Of a stretch of 12,162 nucleotides of DNA, positions 1-7,649 are shown one piece after another (positions within the stretch are counted from its first letter, which is position 1; every line of letters starts with the position of its first letter). Origin of the DNA: Caldifarciminota bacterium (GTDB lineage: Bacteria > Hydrothermota > Hydrothermia > S141-80); assembly GCA_015490255.1 (NCBI GenBank), contig WFYF01000251.1, positions 1-12,162 of the forward strand. Direction: 5' to 3'. The notes beneath the pieces are model-generated. The model searched no databases, was not told where the DNA came from, and saw nothing but the letters and a program-made list of their open reading frames with translations. A program made the translations under genes and the position numbers.

Positions 1-2140
1 GAAAGTGGGTGGCGAACAGGGTGAAGGCCCGGATGTGCTTGTAGAGAAACTCCGCCACCGCCCAGGCAATGGCCAGCCCGTCATACGTGGCGGTTCCCCG
101 GCCCACCTCGTCCAGAATCACCAGACTCCGGGGTGTGGCATTGCGCAGGATCTCCGCCACCTCCAGCATCTCCGCCATAAAGGTGGACACCCCCCGGGCC
201 ACGTCGTCCGAGGCACCGATCCGGCTGAAAATCCGATCCACCAGAGGGATCTCTGCTTCATCGGCCGGCACGAAGCTCCCGGCATGGGCCATCAGGGTGA
301 TGAGGGCCACCTGGCGCAGATAGGTGGACTTCCCGCTCATGTTGGGGCCGGTGATCACAAACAGACGCGCCCGCTGAGGATCCATCCGGGTGTCGTTGGG
401 CACGAAATCCACCCGCCGTTCCACCACCGGATGGCGCCCGCCCCGGATCCGGAGGCCTCCGGCCTCCCGCATCACCGGACGGACATACCCGTACCGCTGT
501 GCCGCCTCGGCAAAACTCTGGAGAAGGTCCAGTTCGGCCAGGGCCTGGCCCGCACGCAGCACCCCTCCGGCATGCCGGACCACCCGCGCCACATCCTCTT
601 CAAAAAGAGACTTCTGAAGCGCCTCCACCCGGGATCGGGCCAGGGTGATGGCCTCTTCCAGGGCCTTGAGTTCCGGATTGATAACCCGCTCCGCGTTTTT
701 CAGGGTCTGCTTCCGGATATAGTCCGGTGGGACCTTGTCCAGGTGGGAACGGGTGATCTCAAAATAATAGCCGAACACCGCATTATATCCCACCCGGAGG
801 TTGGGAATGCCGGTGCGTTCCCGCTCCCGCACTTCCAGCTCCAGAAGTTTTTCCTGGCCGCGCTCGGCCAGCTCCCGCTGTTCGTCCAGGTCAGGATATA
901 CACCGGGACGATAGAGAAGCCCTTCCGTGGGCGAGGGAGGAGGCTCTTCCACCATCCTCTGGAGAAGATCCTCTCCAAGACGGGTGAGGGCCTCGTCCAG
1001 AGGCTCCGCGAGATCGGCGAGGGGACCCTCCTGGAGGAGTTCCCGGAGGGACCGGAATTTCGCGAGGCTCCGGGCCAGAAGGAGAAGACGACGGGGGGTG
1101 ATCCTGCGGGTGGTGGCCTGCGAAAGCAGGCGTGGCAGGTCACCGATGGACGCAAGGTGCTCCTGCAGGGTTTTGCGCACCCTTTCTTCCTGCAGAAGAA
1201 AGGCCACCCGTTCGTGCCGGGAGGTGATTTCCGAAAGCTTCCGGGGGGGATGGGCCAGCACGTGACGGAGCCACCGTCCGCCCATGGGGGTGCGGGTGAG
1301 GTCCAGAACGTCCACCAGGCTCTTTCCCCCGGCCTCGGGATGGAGGGGCCGGAGGACCTCCAGGTTGGCCAGCGTCCGGGGGTCCAGAAAGAGCACCTCA
1401 TCAAACGGAACAAACCGCAGGCTTTTCAGATGGGCGAGCATCCCTCGCTTTGTGATTTCCAGATAGTGATACAGCCCTCCCAGAGCCCGGAGAGCCCGGG
1501 GGTGCTCCAGGGCATAGGGAGCCCGGAAAACCTCGCGGGCCACCGCTTCTCCCCGGTGCCGGACGAAGGCTTCTTTCCGGAAGGGGGAAAGGGGAACGCG
1601 CAAATCGGAAAACCCCGCATCTTCCCCTTCCGGGTGGACGATTTCCCGCACGCCCAGGGTCTGGAACTCCTGCAGAATCCGCTCCTGCTCGCCTTCATAA
1701 AGAAGGACTTCTCCCGTGGACACATCCGCCACGGCGGCCCCTGCCTTCTCCCCATCGGGGAAAAGGGCAGCCACAAAGAGATGTTCTTTGTCCTGATGGA
1801 AGGCTTCAGAGAGCACCGTGCCCGGGGTGATGATTTCCACGACCGCCCGTTCCATCAGCCGGCTCCCCCCTTCCCCGATCTGTTCGCAGATGGCAATGTG
1901 ATATCCCCGCTTCAGCAGGCGATGGATATAAGACTCCGCCGCCTTAACCGGCACCCCGGCCATGGGGATGCGCCCGAGTTTGCCCACCGGTCTGGAGGTC
2001 AGGGTGATGCCGAGCTCCCGGGCGGCGATTTCGGCGTCCTCAAAAAACAGTTCGTAAAAATCCCCCATCCGGAAAAACAGCAATTCTCCGGGATGTTCTT
2101 TTTTGATGGCCCGGTACTGTTCCAGAAACGGTGTGCTCAT
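1..2140 (-). CDS. mutS: DNA mismatch repair protein MutS (3' end beyond the left edge)
   Basis: MutS recognises mismatched and looped-out bases and uses its ATPase to recruit MutL in cytoplasmic DNA repair. The frame stays open from the ATG at 2140 to the left edge, giving 713 residues with no stop; full-length MutS proteins are usually about 850-880, so the end of the ATPase domain and the C-terminal dimerisation part are missing. The mismatch-recognition Phe-x-Glu is F28-Y29-E30, in MGDFYELF. The Walker A loop GPNMSGKST is residues 598-606, and Walker B plus signature, LDEVGRGTATYDG, lies near 676-688. The usual second Ser of GRGTST is Ala684 here. The start overlaps the stop of the PHP gene upstream as ATGA, so translation is probably coupled. 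The Phe-x-Glu supports the mutation-avoidance MutS1 type rather than MutS2. Confidence 0.97.
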   Translation of the reverse strand, partial: MSTPFLEQYRAIKKEHPGELLFFRMGDFYELFFEDAEIAARELGITLTSRPVGKLGRIPMAGVPVKAAESYIHRLLKRGYHIAICEQIGEGGSRLMERAVVEIITPGTVLSEAFHQDKEHLFVAALFPDGEKAGAAVADVSTGEVLLYEGEQERILQEFQTLGVREIVHPEGEDAGFSDLRVPLSPFRKEAFVRHRGEAVAREVFRAPYALEHPRALRALGGLYHYLEITKRGMLAHLKSLRFVPFDEVLFLDPRTLANLEVLRPLHPEAGGKSLVDVLDLTRTPMGGRWLRHVLAHPPRKLSEITSRHERVAFLLQEERVRKTLQEHLASIGDLPRLLSQATTRRITPRRLLLLARSLAKFRSLRELLQEGPLADLAEPLDEALTRLGEDLLQRMVEEPPPSPTEGLLYRPGVYPDLDEQRELAERGQEKLLELEVRERERTGIPNLRVGYNAVFGYYFEITRSHLDKVPPDYIRKQTLKNAERVINPELKALEEAITLARSRVEALQKSLFEEDVARVVRHAGGVLRAGQALAELDLLQSFAEAAQRYGYVRPVMREAGGLRIRGGRHPVVERRVDFVPNDTRMDPQRARLFVITGPNMSGKSTYLRQVALITLMAHAGSFVPADEAEIPLVDRIFSRIGASDDVARGVSTFMAEMLEVAEILRNATPRSLVILDEVGRGTATYDGLAIAWAVAEFLYKHIRAFTLFATHF

Positions 2141-3009
2141 GAAACGCTCGCCGCCGCCTCCTTCAGGGCTTCCACAAAGGCGTAGGGAACCCGCACATCC
2201 CCGAGTTCCCCGTGCTCATCCGAGTCTCCGATCTCCTCGGAAATGCCGTGAAAGTCTGAACCCCCTGTGATCACCAGGCCGTGTTTCTCGGCCAGGGCCC
2301 GATAGCGCGCCACATCCTCCGGGCTGTGGCGGGTGTGATACACTTCAATGCCCCGCAGCCCCCAGGCAATCATCTGCTCCACGTATTCCGGCGTGGTGTT
2401 CAGCGCCGGATGGGCGATCACGGGCACTCCACCATAGGTCAGCACGAGCTCAATGGCCTCCTTCGGGGTCATCTTAGCCTTGGGGACATAGGCGGGTTTG
2501 CCGTCCCCGATGAGCTCCTCAAAGGCCTGTTCCCAGGAGGCCACCAGCCCCGCCTCCAGGAGGGCCTGGGCCACATGAGGCCGTCCGATTGATTGCGCAT
2601 CTCCGGCGATCTCCAGCACCCGCTCCCAGGAGACGGGATAGCCCAGCTCGTTGAGTTTCTGGACCATGAGGAAAGCCCGGCGTTCCCGGATGTCCCGAAA
2701 ATATTCCAGGCGTTTCTGCAGCTCCGGATTGTGGTGGTCCATGTAATAGCCCAGAAGATGAAGGTCGTGCCCATCGGCTTCGCAGGAAAGTTCAATGGCG
2801 GGGATCACCTCCACCCCCAGGTTTTTTCCGGCTTCCATGGCCGCGTCCACCCCGCCAAAAGTGTCGTGGTCCGCAATGCCCACCGCCCGCAGGCCCACCT
2901 GTTTTGCCCGGGCCACCAGTTCCCCGGGGGTGAGTTTCCCGTCCGAGGCCGTGGTGTGGGTGTGAAGATCCACATCTCCGAGACGATAGCGATAGATCTC
3001 CCGTGCCAT
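2137..3009 (-). CDS. PHP-domain metal-dependent phosphoesterase (RNase AM / nucleoside bisphosphatase type)
   Basis: This 290-residue protein belongs to the PHP phosphoesterase family that includes E. coli YciV/RNase AM and 3',5'-nucleotide bisphosphatases, which remove phosphates from nucleotides or the 5' ends of RNA using a metal cluster. The metal-binding motifs are all present in order: DLHTHTTASDG (H16, H18, D23), ADHDT (D48, H49), E73 in AIELS, H84 in LHLLGY, H145 in GRPH, H200 in IAHP and D252/H254 in GSDFHG. I chose the ATG at 3009 because AAGGAG lies 5 bases upstream and a TATAAT box lies just beyond that. A longer frame to 3123 would add 38 residues unlike the family and would overlap the symporter gene. 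The 3' end overlaps mutS by 4 bp. The exact substrate cannot be read from the sequence. Confidence 0.9.
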   Translation of the reverse strand: MAREIYRYRLGDVDLHTHTTASDGKLTPGELVARAKQVGLRAVGIADHDTFGGVDAAMEAGKNLGVEVIPAIELSCEADGHDLHLLGYYMDHHNPELQKRLEYFRDIRERRAFLMVQKLNELGYPVSWERVLEIAGDAQSIGRPHVAQALLEAGLVASWEQAFEELIGDGKPAYVPKAKMTPKEAIELVLTYGGVPVIAHPALNTTPEYVEQMIAWGLRGIEVYHTRHSPEDVARYRALAEKHGLVITGGSDFHGISEEIGDSDEHGELGDVRVPYAFVEALKEAAASVS

Positions 3010-3014
3010 TCTGG

Positions 3015-3020
3015 CTCCTT
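3015..3020 (-). promoter_or_regulatory. Ribosome binding site of the PHP gene
   Basis: AAGGAG on the minus strand lies 5 bases before the ATG at 3009. It decides the start of the PHP gene in favour of 3009 over the longer frame that begins inside the symporter gene. Confidence 0.75.
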
Positions 3021-3023
3021 TTT

Positions 3024-3039
3024 GCTTATAATTATAAGC
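3024..3039. repeat. Perfect 16-bp AT-rich palindrome
   Basis: GCTTATAATTATAAGC is its own reverse complement over all 16 bases and stands out in this GC-rich sequence. Because of the symmetry it carries TATAAT on both strands (3031-3036 minus, 3027-3032 plus). It is the core of the promoter proposed for the PHP-mutS pair and may also serve as an operator. Confidence 0.8.
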
Positions 3040-3058
3040 CCTTTGGGATGAACCAACG
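3031..3058 (-). promoter_or_regulatory. Probable promoter for the PHP-mutS pair
   Basis: A consensus -10 box, TATAAT, lies at 3036-3031 on the minus strand. It would start transcription near 3024 and leave a leader of about 15 bases containing only the AAGGAG site. The -35 region is weak: CGTTGG at 3058-3053 with a 16-bp spacer is the best I find, and TTGGTT at 3056-3051 has a short 14-bp spacer. The box lies in the 76-bp gap between the symporter stop and the PHP start, the widest gap within the minus-strand gene series. Confidence 0.55.
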
Positions 3059-3085
3059 GACGTTTTGCCGCACCTCCCGAGGGGA

Positions 3086-4675
3086 TCAGCGCCCGGCAGA
3101 GGACCGGACCAGGAGATGCTCAACCATGAGCGAAACGCCCAGAATCAGGATAAACATGCCAAGCAGGAGCAGCACACTCCGGCGCTCACGGACCCATTCG
3201 GCCCGGATCTCCGACCATCCCGCGGTGTGGGCTTCCGAAAGACGCGGTGCCGGGAATTTCCTCCCCAGCAGCCAGCCCATGGCAACGGTGGCCACAAAGC
3301 CGGTGAGGTTCCACCAGAGCCAGGAGACCTGGGGCAACCCGCTGGATATGGCGAGATTTGTGCCCACTCCCGCAAGGAGCCCGAACACAGCGGCCTTTTC
3401 TCCCACACGTGTGGCAAGCCCCAGGAAGAACACCCCGAAAACCGGGCCGTAAAAAAGGGAACCCAGCCGGTTGATGATTTCAATCACGGTTGCTCCGGAC
3501 CGGATGAGGGAGAGGGCGAAGAGGGTGGCCACCCCGCCCCAGAACACGGTGAAGGCCCGGGAGAGAAGAAGCTCCCTCCGGGGGGAGAGGACGGGAAACC
3601 GGGGAAGACGTTTCAGAAAGTCCTCTAACGTGGCCGCGGACAGAGCGTTCATGGCGCTGTCAATGCTGGACATGGTGGCCGCAAACACCCCGGCCAGAAA
3701 CAGTCCGCGAAGCCCCGCAGGGAAATGCTCTCGCACGAACACAGGCACGAGGTCGTCCGGCCGGGAAAGGTGCTGGAGAAACACGGGATGAGCGGCGATA
3801 TATCCGGCCAGGAGAATGCCCACCAGGCTGTAGGTGAACACCAGGGGAAAACGCAGAAGGCCGTTGAGGAGCAGGGCTTTCTGCGCTTCCCGGGCAGAGG
3901 GGGTGGTGAGCAGACGCTGGGCTTCGCTCTGATCCGTCCCGTAATAGGAAAGATAGAGGAAGAATCCCCCGATGAGCATGGGCCAGAGGCCATAGGCCTC
4001 TCCGGAGAACCCCCAGTGCTCCGGGAAAAACACCCGGAACCGCTCAGGATCGTGGGGAAGCCGCCCCCCAACTTCGGGAAAGAGCATAACCACCATCAGC
4101 AGGGCGGTGAAAAACAGCACGACAAGCTGCAGGATATCGGAATAAATGTCCGCGGCGATGCCGCCCAGGGTGGTGTAGAGGATGGTCACGACCGCCACCA
4201 CGAGCAGGGTGTCCTGCACGGGCCAGGATAGCAATCCGGCCAGCACCACGCCGGTGGTGAACAGGATGACGCCGGAAGCAAGCCCCCGGGAGACCAGAAA
4301 CACCCCGCTCACCAGCGTCCGGAGACCGGGGCCGAACCGGCTCTCCAGGTAGTGATAGATGGTCACGGCCCCGGTCCGGTGAAACACCGGGACCAGGGTG
4401 ACCATCAGAACGGCCATGGCGAGAGGAACGGCAAACTCATACTGCCACCACCGCAGGCCCCCACCCTGTTTCAGGGCAATGAAAGCGGGGGCGCCCACCA
4501 GGCTCACCGCGCTCACCTGCGTGGCCACCATGGACAGGGCCACCGGCAGGCTCCCCATGGAGCGCCCCGCCAGGAAATAGTCCCGCGTGTCCCGCTGACG
4601 CCGGGCAAGCCAGGCCCCCAGCCCCACCATACCTGCGAGGTACAGAACCACAACCAGCCAGTCCGGCCCGGTCAC
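3086..4675 (-). CDS. Sodium:solute symporter (SSS/SSF family) permease
   Basis: This 529-residue inner-membrane protein belongs to the sodium/solute symporter family, which takes up sugars, amino acids, vitamins or other small solutes with Na+. About 13 hydrophobic segments are visible, with the N-terminal one at residues 5-24. Family hallmarks are FLAGRS (34-39) after the first helix, SMVATQVSAVS (48-58) in the unwound sodium-site helix, GGIAADIYSDILQ (171-183), YGTDQSEAQR (245-254) and the Na2-site stretch TMSSIDSAMNALSA (334-347). The start codon is GTG, with GAGGG just upstream. The ftcD stop lies 12 bp away, so the two are probably cotranscribed. The substrate is not evident. Guanine deaminase and ftcD upstream could hint at a nitrogen compound, but family members with very different substrates share these motifs. 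Confidence 0.93.
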   Translation of the reverse strand: MTGPDWLVVVLYLAGMVGLGAWLARRQRDTRDYFLAGRSMGSLPVALSMVATQVSAVSLVGAPAFIALKQGGGLRWWQYEFAVPLAMAVLMVTLVPVFHRTGAVTIYHYLESRFGPGLRTLVSGVFLVSRGLASGVILFTTGVVLAGLLSWPVQDTLLVVAVVTILYTTLGGIAADIYSDILQLVVLFFTALLMVVMLFPEVGGRLPHDPERFRVFFPEHWGFSGEAYGLWPMLIGGFFLYLSYYGTDQSEAQRLLTTPSAREAQKALLLNGLLRFPLVFTYSLVGILLAGYIAAHPVFLQHLSRPDDLVPVFVREHFPAGLRGLFLAGVFAATMSSIDSAMNALSAATLEDFLKRLPRFPVLSPRRELLLSRAFTVFWGGVATLFALSLIRSGATVIEIINRLGSLFYGPVFGVFFLGLATRVGEKAAVFGLLAGVGTNLAISSGLPQVSWLWWNLTGFVATVAMGWLLGRKFPAPRLSEAHTAGWSEIRAEWVRERRSVLLLLGMFILILGVSLMVEHLLVRSSAGR

Positions 4676-4687
4676 GGGTTTCCCTCT

Positions 4688-6169
4688 TCAGGCCAGGTTT
4701 TTCTCCACCCCCTCTCTGAGCAGCTCATAGCTCCGGGCGGCTTCCGCCATCACCTGTTCCCCGGCACGGAGAAGTTCTGCCCCGGCGTCACCGGCATCGG
4801 GTGCGTTGATCCGGACGTTCAGCCAGGCACCGCGGCAGGCGGCCAGAAACTGCTCCCCGGCCACACCCAGATCTGTCACCACTCTCACAGAGGTACGATC
4901 CAGAAGATCCACCGCCCGTTTCAGGCCCTCCAGCGCGCGTTCCATCACCCGGAAGGGAACTTCCATGGCGCGATAGGCCGCTTTCTGTATGGTCTCTTTC
5001 TCTTTTGACCGATAGGCCTCCCGGAGGGCCTCAAAGGCCTCCGCGTCCTCCCGCACCAGACGGTGGGCTTCAGAAAGCCGCTCAAAACTCCAAGAACGAT
5101 CTGCGCGAAGGGTATCGTGGTGCTCCGCGAGTTTCTTTGCGCGCAGAGAAATGCCGATCACCATGGAAAGCAGGGCATACCCCTGGGCCAGGGAAAAAGC
5201 GCTCACCGAACCGCCCCCGGGGGTGGGGGTGTCTTCGGCCACCGAAAGCAGATACCCGATTTCCGGTGGCATCTTTTCCTGGATGCGGGCCTCCACCGTC
5301 TGATTGGGCTGGAAACCCTCCAGCTGGAGATAGAACTCCGCAACGTCCTGCAGGGCCTTCTGGGGCACAAGTCCCACGATTTCTGAACCCACCACCGGGA
5401 CACCGTATCGGCGGGCATAGAGCTTCACCAGTTCAAAAGCGGCATAGATGGAACTCTTCTCATAGTCCACCAGGTTCATGGAAACCTGGACCATGTTGCG
5501 TTCCCGGAGCTCAAAGCCGAGGGCTTTCACCGCCGAAAGCCCACCACCTTTTGCCCGGACCTTCCGGGCGATGGCTCGGGCGATGGACAGATCGGTGGTC
5601 CCCAGGTTGACGTTATAGGCGATCAGGAATTTCCGGGCCCCCACCGCCACCGCGCCCGCGGTGGGATGAACGCGTGAAGGTCCGAAATCGGGCTTGCGTT
5701 CCGGATTGGTCTCTATCTCTTCCCGGAGACCTTCAAACTGTCCCCGGCGGATATAGGCCAGGTCCCGGCGTTCCGGAACCCGGGCGGCTTCCCCATAGAG
5801 ATACACCGGAATCTGGAGTTCCCGGGCGATCCGTTCTCCAAGGGTCTCGGCAAGCTTCACACAGTCCTCCATGGTCACGCCGGAAACCGGGACGAAGGGG
5901 ATCACGTCCGTGGCGCCGATGCGGGGATGTTCTCCTTTATGGGTGCGCAGATCAATGAGCTCTGTGGCCTTCGCGGTGAGCCGGAAGGCGGCCTCCAGCA
6001 CCGCATCCGGGGCACCCACGAAGGTGATCACCGAGCGATGGTGGTCCGGGTCGCTCTCCACGTCCAGAAGAACCACACCGGGCACCTGCTCCACCTCCCG
6101 GACGATGGTCTGGATTTTCTCCGGATCCCGCCCCTCGGAAATGTTGGGCACGCATTCCACCAGTTTCAT
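4688..6169 (-). CDS. ftcD: Bifunctional glutamate formiminotransferase / formiminotetrahydrofolate cyclodeaminase
   Basis: The N-terminal half transfers the formimino group of N-formiminoglutamate to tetrahydrofolate; the C-terminal half releases ammonia to give 5,10-methenyl-tetrahydrofolate. This feeds one-carbon metabolism, usually from histidine breakdown. The protein is 493 residues, shorter than the vertebrate fusion of about 540. The transferase spans about 1-295, opening with KLVECVPNISEGRD and carrying the catalytic His81 in GEHPRIGATDVIPFVP. The cyclodeaminase spans about 300-493 and has its glycine loop TPTPGGGSVSAF at 314-325. The ATG at 6169 follows a strong, duplicated GGAGG run and overlaps the preceding stop as ATGA. 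Many bacteria carry the two activities as separate proteins; here they are fused as in animals. No hut genes lie in the window, so the formimino donor is not shown by context. Confidence 0.96.
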   Translation of the reverse strand: MKLVECVPNISEGRDPEKIQTIVREVEQVPGVVLLDVESDPDHHRSVITFVGAPDAVLEAAFRLTAKATELIDLRTHKGEHPRIGATDVIPFVPVSGVTMEDCVKLAETLGERIARELQIPVYLYGEAARVPERRDLAYIRRGQFEGLREEIETNPERKPDFGPSRVHPTAGAVAVGARKFLIAYNVNLGTTDLSIARAIARKVRAKGGGLSAVKALGFELRERNMVQVSMNLVDYEKSSIYAAFELVKLYARRYGVPVVGSEIVGLVPQKALQDVAEFYLQLEGFQPNQTVEARIQEKMPPEIGYLLSVAEDTPTPGGGSVSAFSLAQGYALLSMVIGISLRAKKLAEHHDTLRADRSWSFERLSEAHRLVREDAEAFEALREAYRSKEKETIQKAAYRAMEVPFRVMERALEGLKRAVDLLDRTSVRVVTDLGVAGEQFLAACRGAWLNVRINAPDAGDAGAELLRAGEQVMAEAARSYELLREGVEKNLA

Positions 6170-6702
6170 CCTGTTTCCTCCTCCTTTCCATGCAGCCAGT
6201 TGCGGAAGGATTCATCCCGGAGAAGATAAAGTAGAGGCGGCTCGGCCAGTTTCTGGGCCCACCCGTAGGCAAGAACCGCCCAGGCCACCAAAAACAGCCG
6301 CCCCTCCAGCGGATGTCCCGCCAGGTCCGCCGCACTCCAGAGCCCCCAGGCGGGGAAAAAGAGAAGCATTTCATACGTCTGATACAGGGCAACTTCCACC
6401 ATCACCAGGGCGGAAAGAAGCCACCCCAGGCCCAGAAGGGGATGAAGCCACGCCAGAAGTCCACCCATCACAGCCAGCCCTTTCCACCGCCAGGGGAGCA
6501 CGGGGTGGACAAGAAGCACAACCCCTGCCGCGATCAAACTTGCCACAGGTTCCCGCCGGGCCAGGGCAAGAAGCATACCAGGCCACAGGAGTTTATAGAC
6601 CGCGTCCGCCAGACCGGTCCAGAAACCGGCCGAAAGCTGGCGCTGCCAGAAAGCCTTCAGCCAGGATTCATGGCGTTCCTGAACGCGCGTCCACCCGAAC
6701 AT
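6166..6702 (-). CDS. Tryptophan-rich multi-pass membrane protein of unknown function
   Basis: I do not recognise this 178-residue protein. It starts with a polar, basic stretch (residues 1-25), followed by four to six hydrophobic segments near 31-47, 53-70, 75-108 (possibly two) and 110-152, and ends in a charged tail, GKEEETG. It contains 14 tryptophans, about 8% of residues, far above a typical protein. The start overlaps comEA by 35 bp, which is long, but GGAGAGG lies 10 bases upstream of the ATG at 6702, and the frame closes only eight codons further upstream. The stop overlaps the ftcD start as ATGA. The N-terminal ERHESWLKAFWQRQ loosely recalls the amphipathic segment before the last helices of family 2 glycosyltransferases, but no catalytic domain is present. 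Gene order suggests an accessory inner-membrane protein only. Confidence 0.7.
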   Translation of the reverse strand: MFGWTRVQERHESWLKAFWQRQLSAGFWTGLADAVYKLLWPGMLLALARREPVASLIAAGVVLLVHPVLPWRWKGLAVMGGLLAWLHPLLGLGWLLSALVMVEVALYQTYEMLLFFPAWGLWSAADLAGHPLEGRLFLVAWAVLAYGWAQKLAEPPLLYLLRDESFRNWLHGKEEETG

Positions 6703-7003
6703 GGGGCCGCAGCCTCTCCAGGGTTTTCACTCCGATGCCCGGGACCTTCAAAAGGTCCTCCACCCGGCGGTAGGGACGGTGGGCCAGAATTTCCCGGGCG
6801 CGCGCCGGTCCCACGCCGGGCAGGAGGAGGAGTTCTTCAAACGTCGCGGTGTTGAGGTCAATCTGGAGGGTTTCCGGACTCGCTGAATCCGTGACAGCAG
6901 GGGAGAATGACGACTTCCGGAGAGGGGCAAGGCGGTGGCCCACAACACCCACCACCAGGGAGAGGAGGACAACCATCCAGGCACGTTTCTCATCCCTCGT
7001 CAC
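6668..7003 (-). CDS. ComEA-like helix-hairpin-helix DNA-binding protein with N-terminal membrane anchor
   Basis: ComEA-type proteins sit in the membrane and bind double-stranded DNA through a pair of helix-hairpin-helix motifs; in competent bacteria they receive incoming DNA. Here residues 9-27 form one hydrophobic segment, then a linker runs to about 46. The tandem motif follows: IDLNTATFEELLLLPGVG (48-65) and DLLKVPGIGVKTLERL (83-98). The length is 111 residues from the GTG at 7003, which I chose because it gives a short charged N-terminus before the anchor. An ATG at 6976 (102 residues) is possible, and upstream extension to 7084 adds sequence unlike the family that overlaps phoU. The gene overlaps phoU by 14 bp and the membrane-protein gene by 35 bp. 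No other competence gene is in view, so a role in DNA uptake is inference. Confidence 0.85.
   Translation of the reverse strand: MTRDEKRAWMVVLLSLVVGVVGHRLAPLRKSSFSPAVTDSASPETLQIDLNTATFEELLLLPGVGPARAREILAHRPYRRVEDLLKVPGIGVKTLERLRPHVRVDARSGTP
6713..6719 (-). promoter_or_regulatory. Ribosome binding site of the Trp-rich membrane protein, inside comEA
   Basis: GGAGAGG on the minus strand lies 10 bases before the ATG at 6702. It supports that start despite the 35-bp overlap with the comEA-like gene. Confidence 0.5.
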
Positions 7004-7649
7004 GATGGTGCTTGACGATCCGGCCTTCCACCATATAGACCACGTCCTCGGCCACGTTGGTGGCGAGATCTCCAACCCGTTCAAGGTCTTTGGCCACCTG
7101 AATGAGCTTCAGGGCAGGTTCCACCACCTGGGGTCGCGCTGCGATATAGGTGATGAGCTCCCGGACGATCTGATCCCGAAGGGCATCCACCTCGTCGTCC
7201 CGGGACAGCACCGCTTCGGCCCTGGCGGCGTTCCGTTCCACAAAGGCATCCAGCGCATCGTGGAGCATGCCCTGGGCAATCCGGGCCATGCGGGGGATGT
7301 CAATCAGGGGTTTCACCGGAGAATACTGAAGAAGGTCCAGAGAAGCATAGGCGATGTTTTCCGCGTGATCTCCCACCCGCTCCAGATCGTTGTTGATCTT
7401 GAGGATCATGATGGCTGTGCGCAGATCTTCGGCTTCCGGGTGAAACAGGGCCAGGAAACGGACAACCTCCTCCTCAATCTGGATTTCCCGCTCGTTCACC
7501 TGGACCTCCCGTTCCAGCACCCTCCGGGCAAGGGCCTCGTTCCGCTCCACCAGACTCTGGATGGATTCGGCGATCTGGGCTTCCACCAGCGAAGCCATCT
7601 CCAGCAGGCTTTTCCGCAGCTGGGTGAGGGCTTCAGACTGCCGCCTCAT
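6990..7649 (-). CDS. phoU: Phosphate-signalling protein PhoU
   Basis: PhoU is a cytoplasmic regulator that damps the phosphate-starvation response by acting on the Pst transporter and the PhoR kinase, or in some bacteria on other phosphate carriers. The protein is 219 residues, the usual size, and all-helical, with the expected duplicated three-helix bundle. The two metal-binding repeats are NDLERVGDHAENIA (87-100) and KDLERVGDLATNVAED (187-202). I chose the ATG at 7649 because GGAGGT lies 9 bases upstream; a TTG at 7655 would add two residues but sits too close to that site. The gene overlaps the guanine deaminase gene by 17 bp. No pst, phoB or phoR gene is in the window, which is unusual for phoU, so its partner cannot be named. 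Confidence 0.94.
   Translation of the reverse strand: MRRQSEALTQLRKSLLEMASLVEAQIAESIQSLVERNEALARRVLEREVQVNEREIQIEEEVVRFLALFHPEAEDLRTAIMILKINNDLERVGDHAENIAYASLDLLQYSPVKPLIDIPRMARIAQGMLHDALDAFVERNAARAEAVLSRDDEVDALRDQIVRELITYIAARPQVVEPALKLIQVAKDLERVGDLATNVAEDVVYMVEGRIVKHHRDEG

Noticed and set aside
5-2185. A 726-codon open frame on the plus strand opposite mutS
   Set aside because: Its translation is rich in His, Pro, Gly and Arg with no recognisable domain, and the opposite strand encodes MutS with all motifs in one unbroken frame. GC-rich codon use produces such antisense frames.
3066-3085. Possible terminator hairpin after the symporter gene (CCCCTCGGGAGG)
   Set aside because: The stem is only about four pairs with a G-T pair and is not followed by a T run.
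3010-3123. Possible 38-residue N-terminal extension of the PHP protein
   Set aside because: The extension runs through the promoter palindrome and into the symporter gene and resembles no PHP family N-terminus; the ATG at 3009 has a good ribosome binding site.
7004-7084. Possible 27-residue N-terminal extension of the ComEA-like protein
   Set aside because: It lies wholly inside phoU, places polar sequence before the membrane anchor, and matches no ComEA start.
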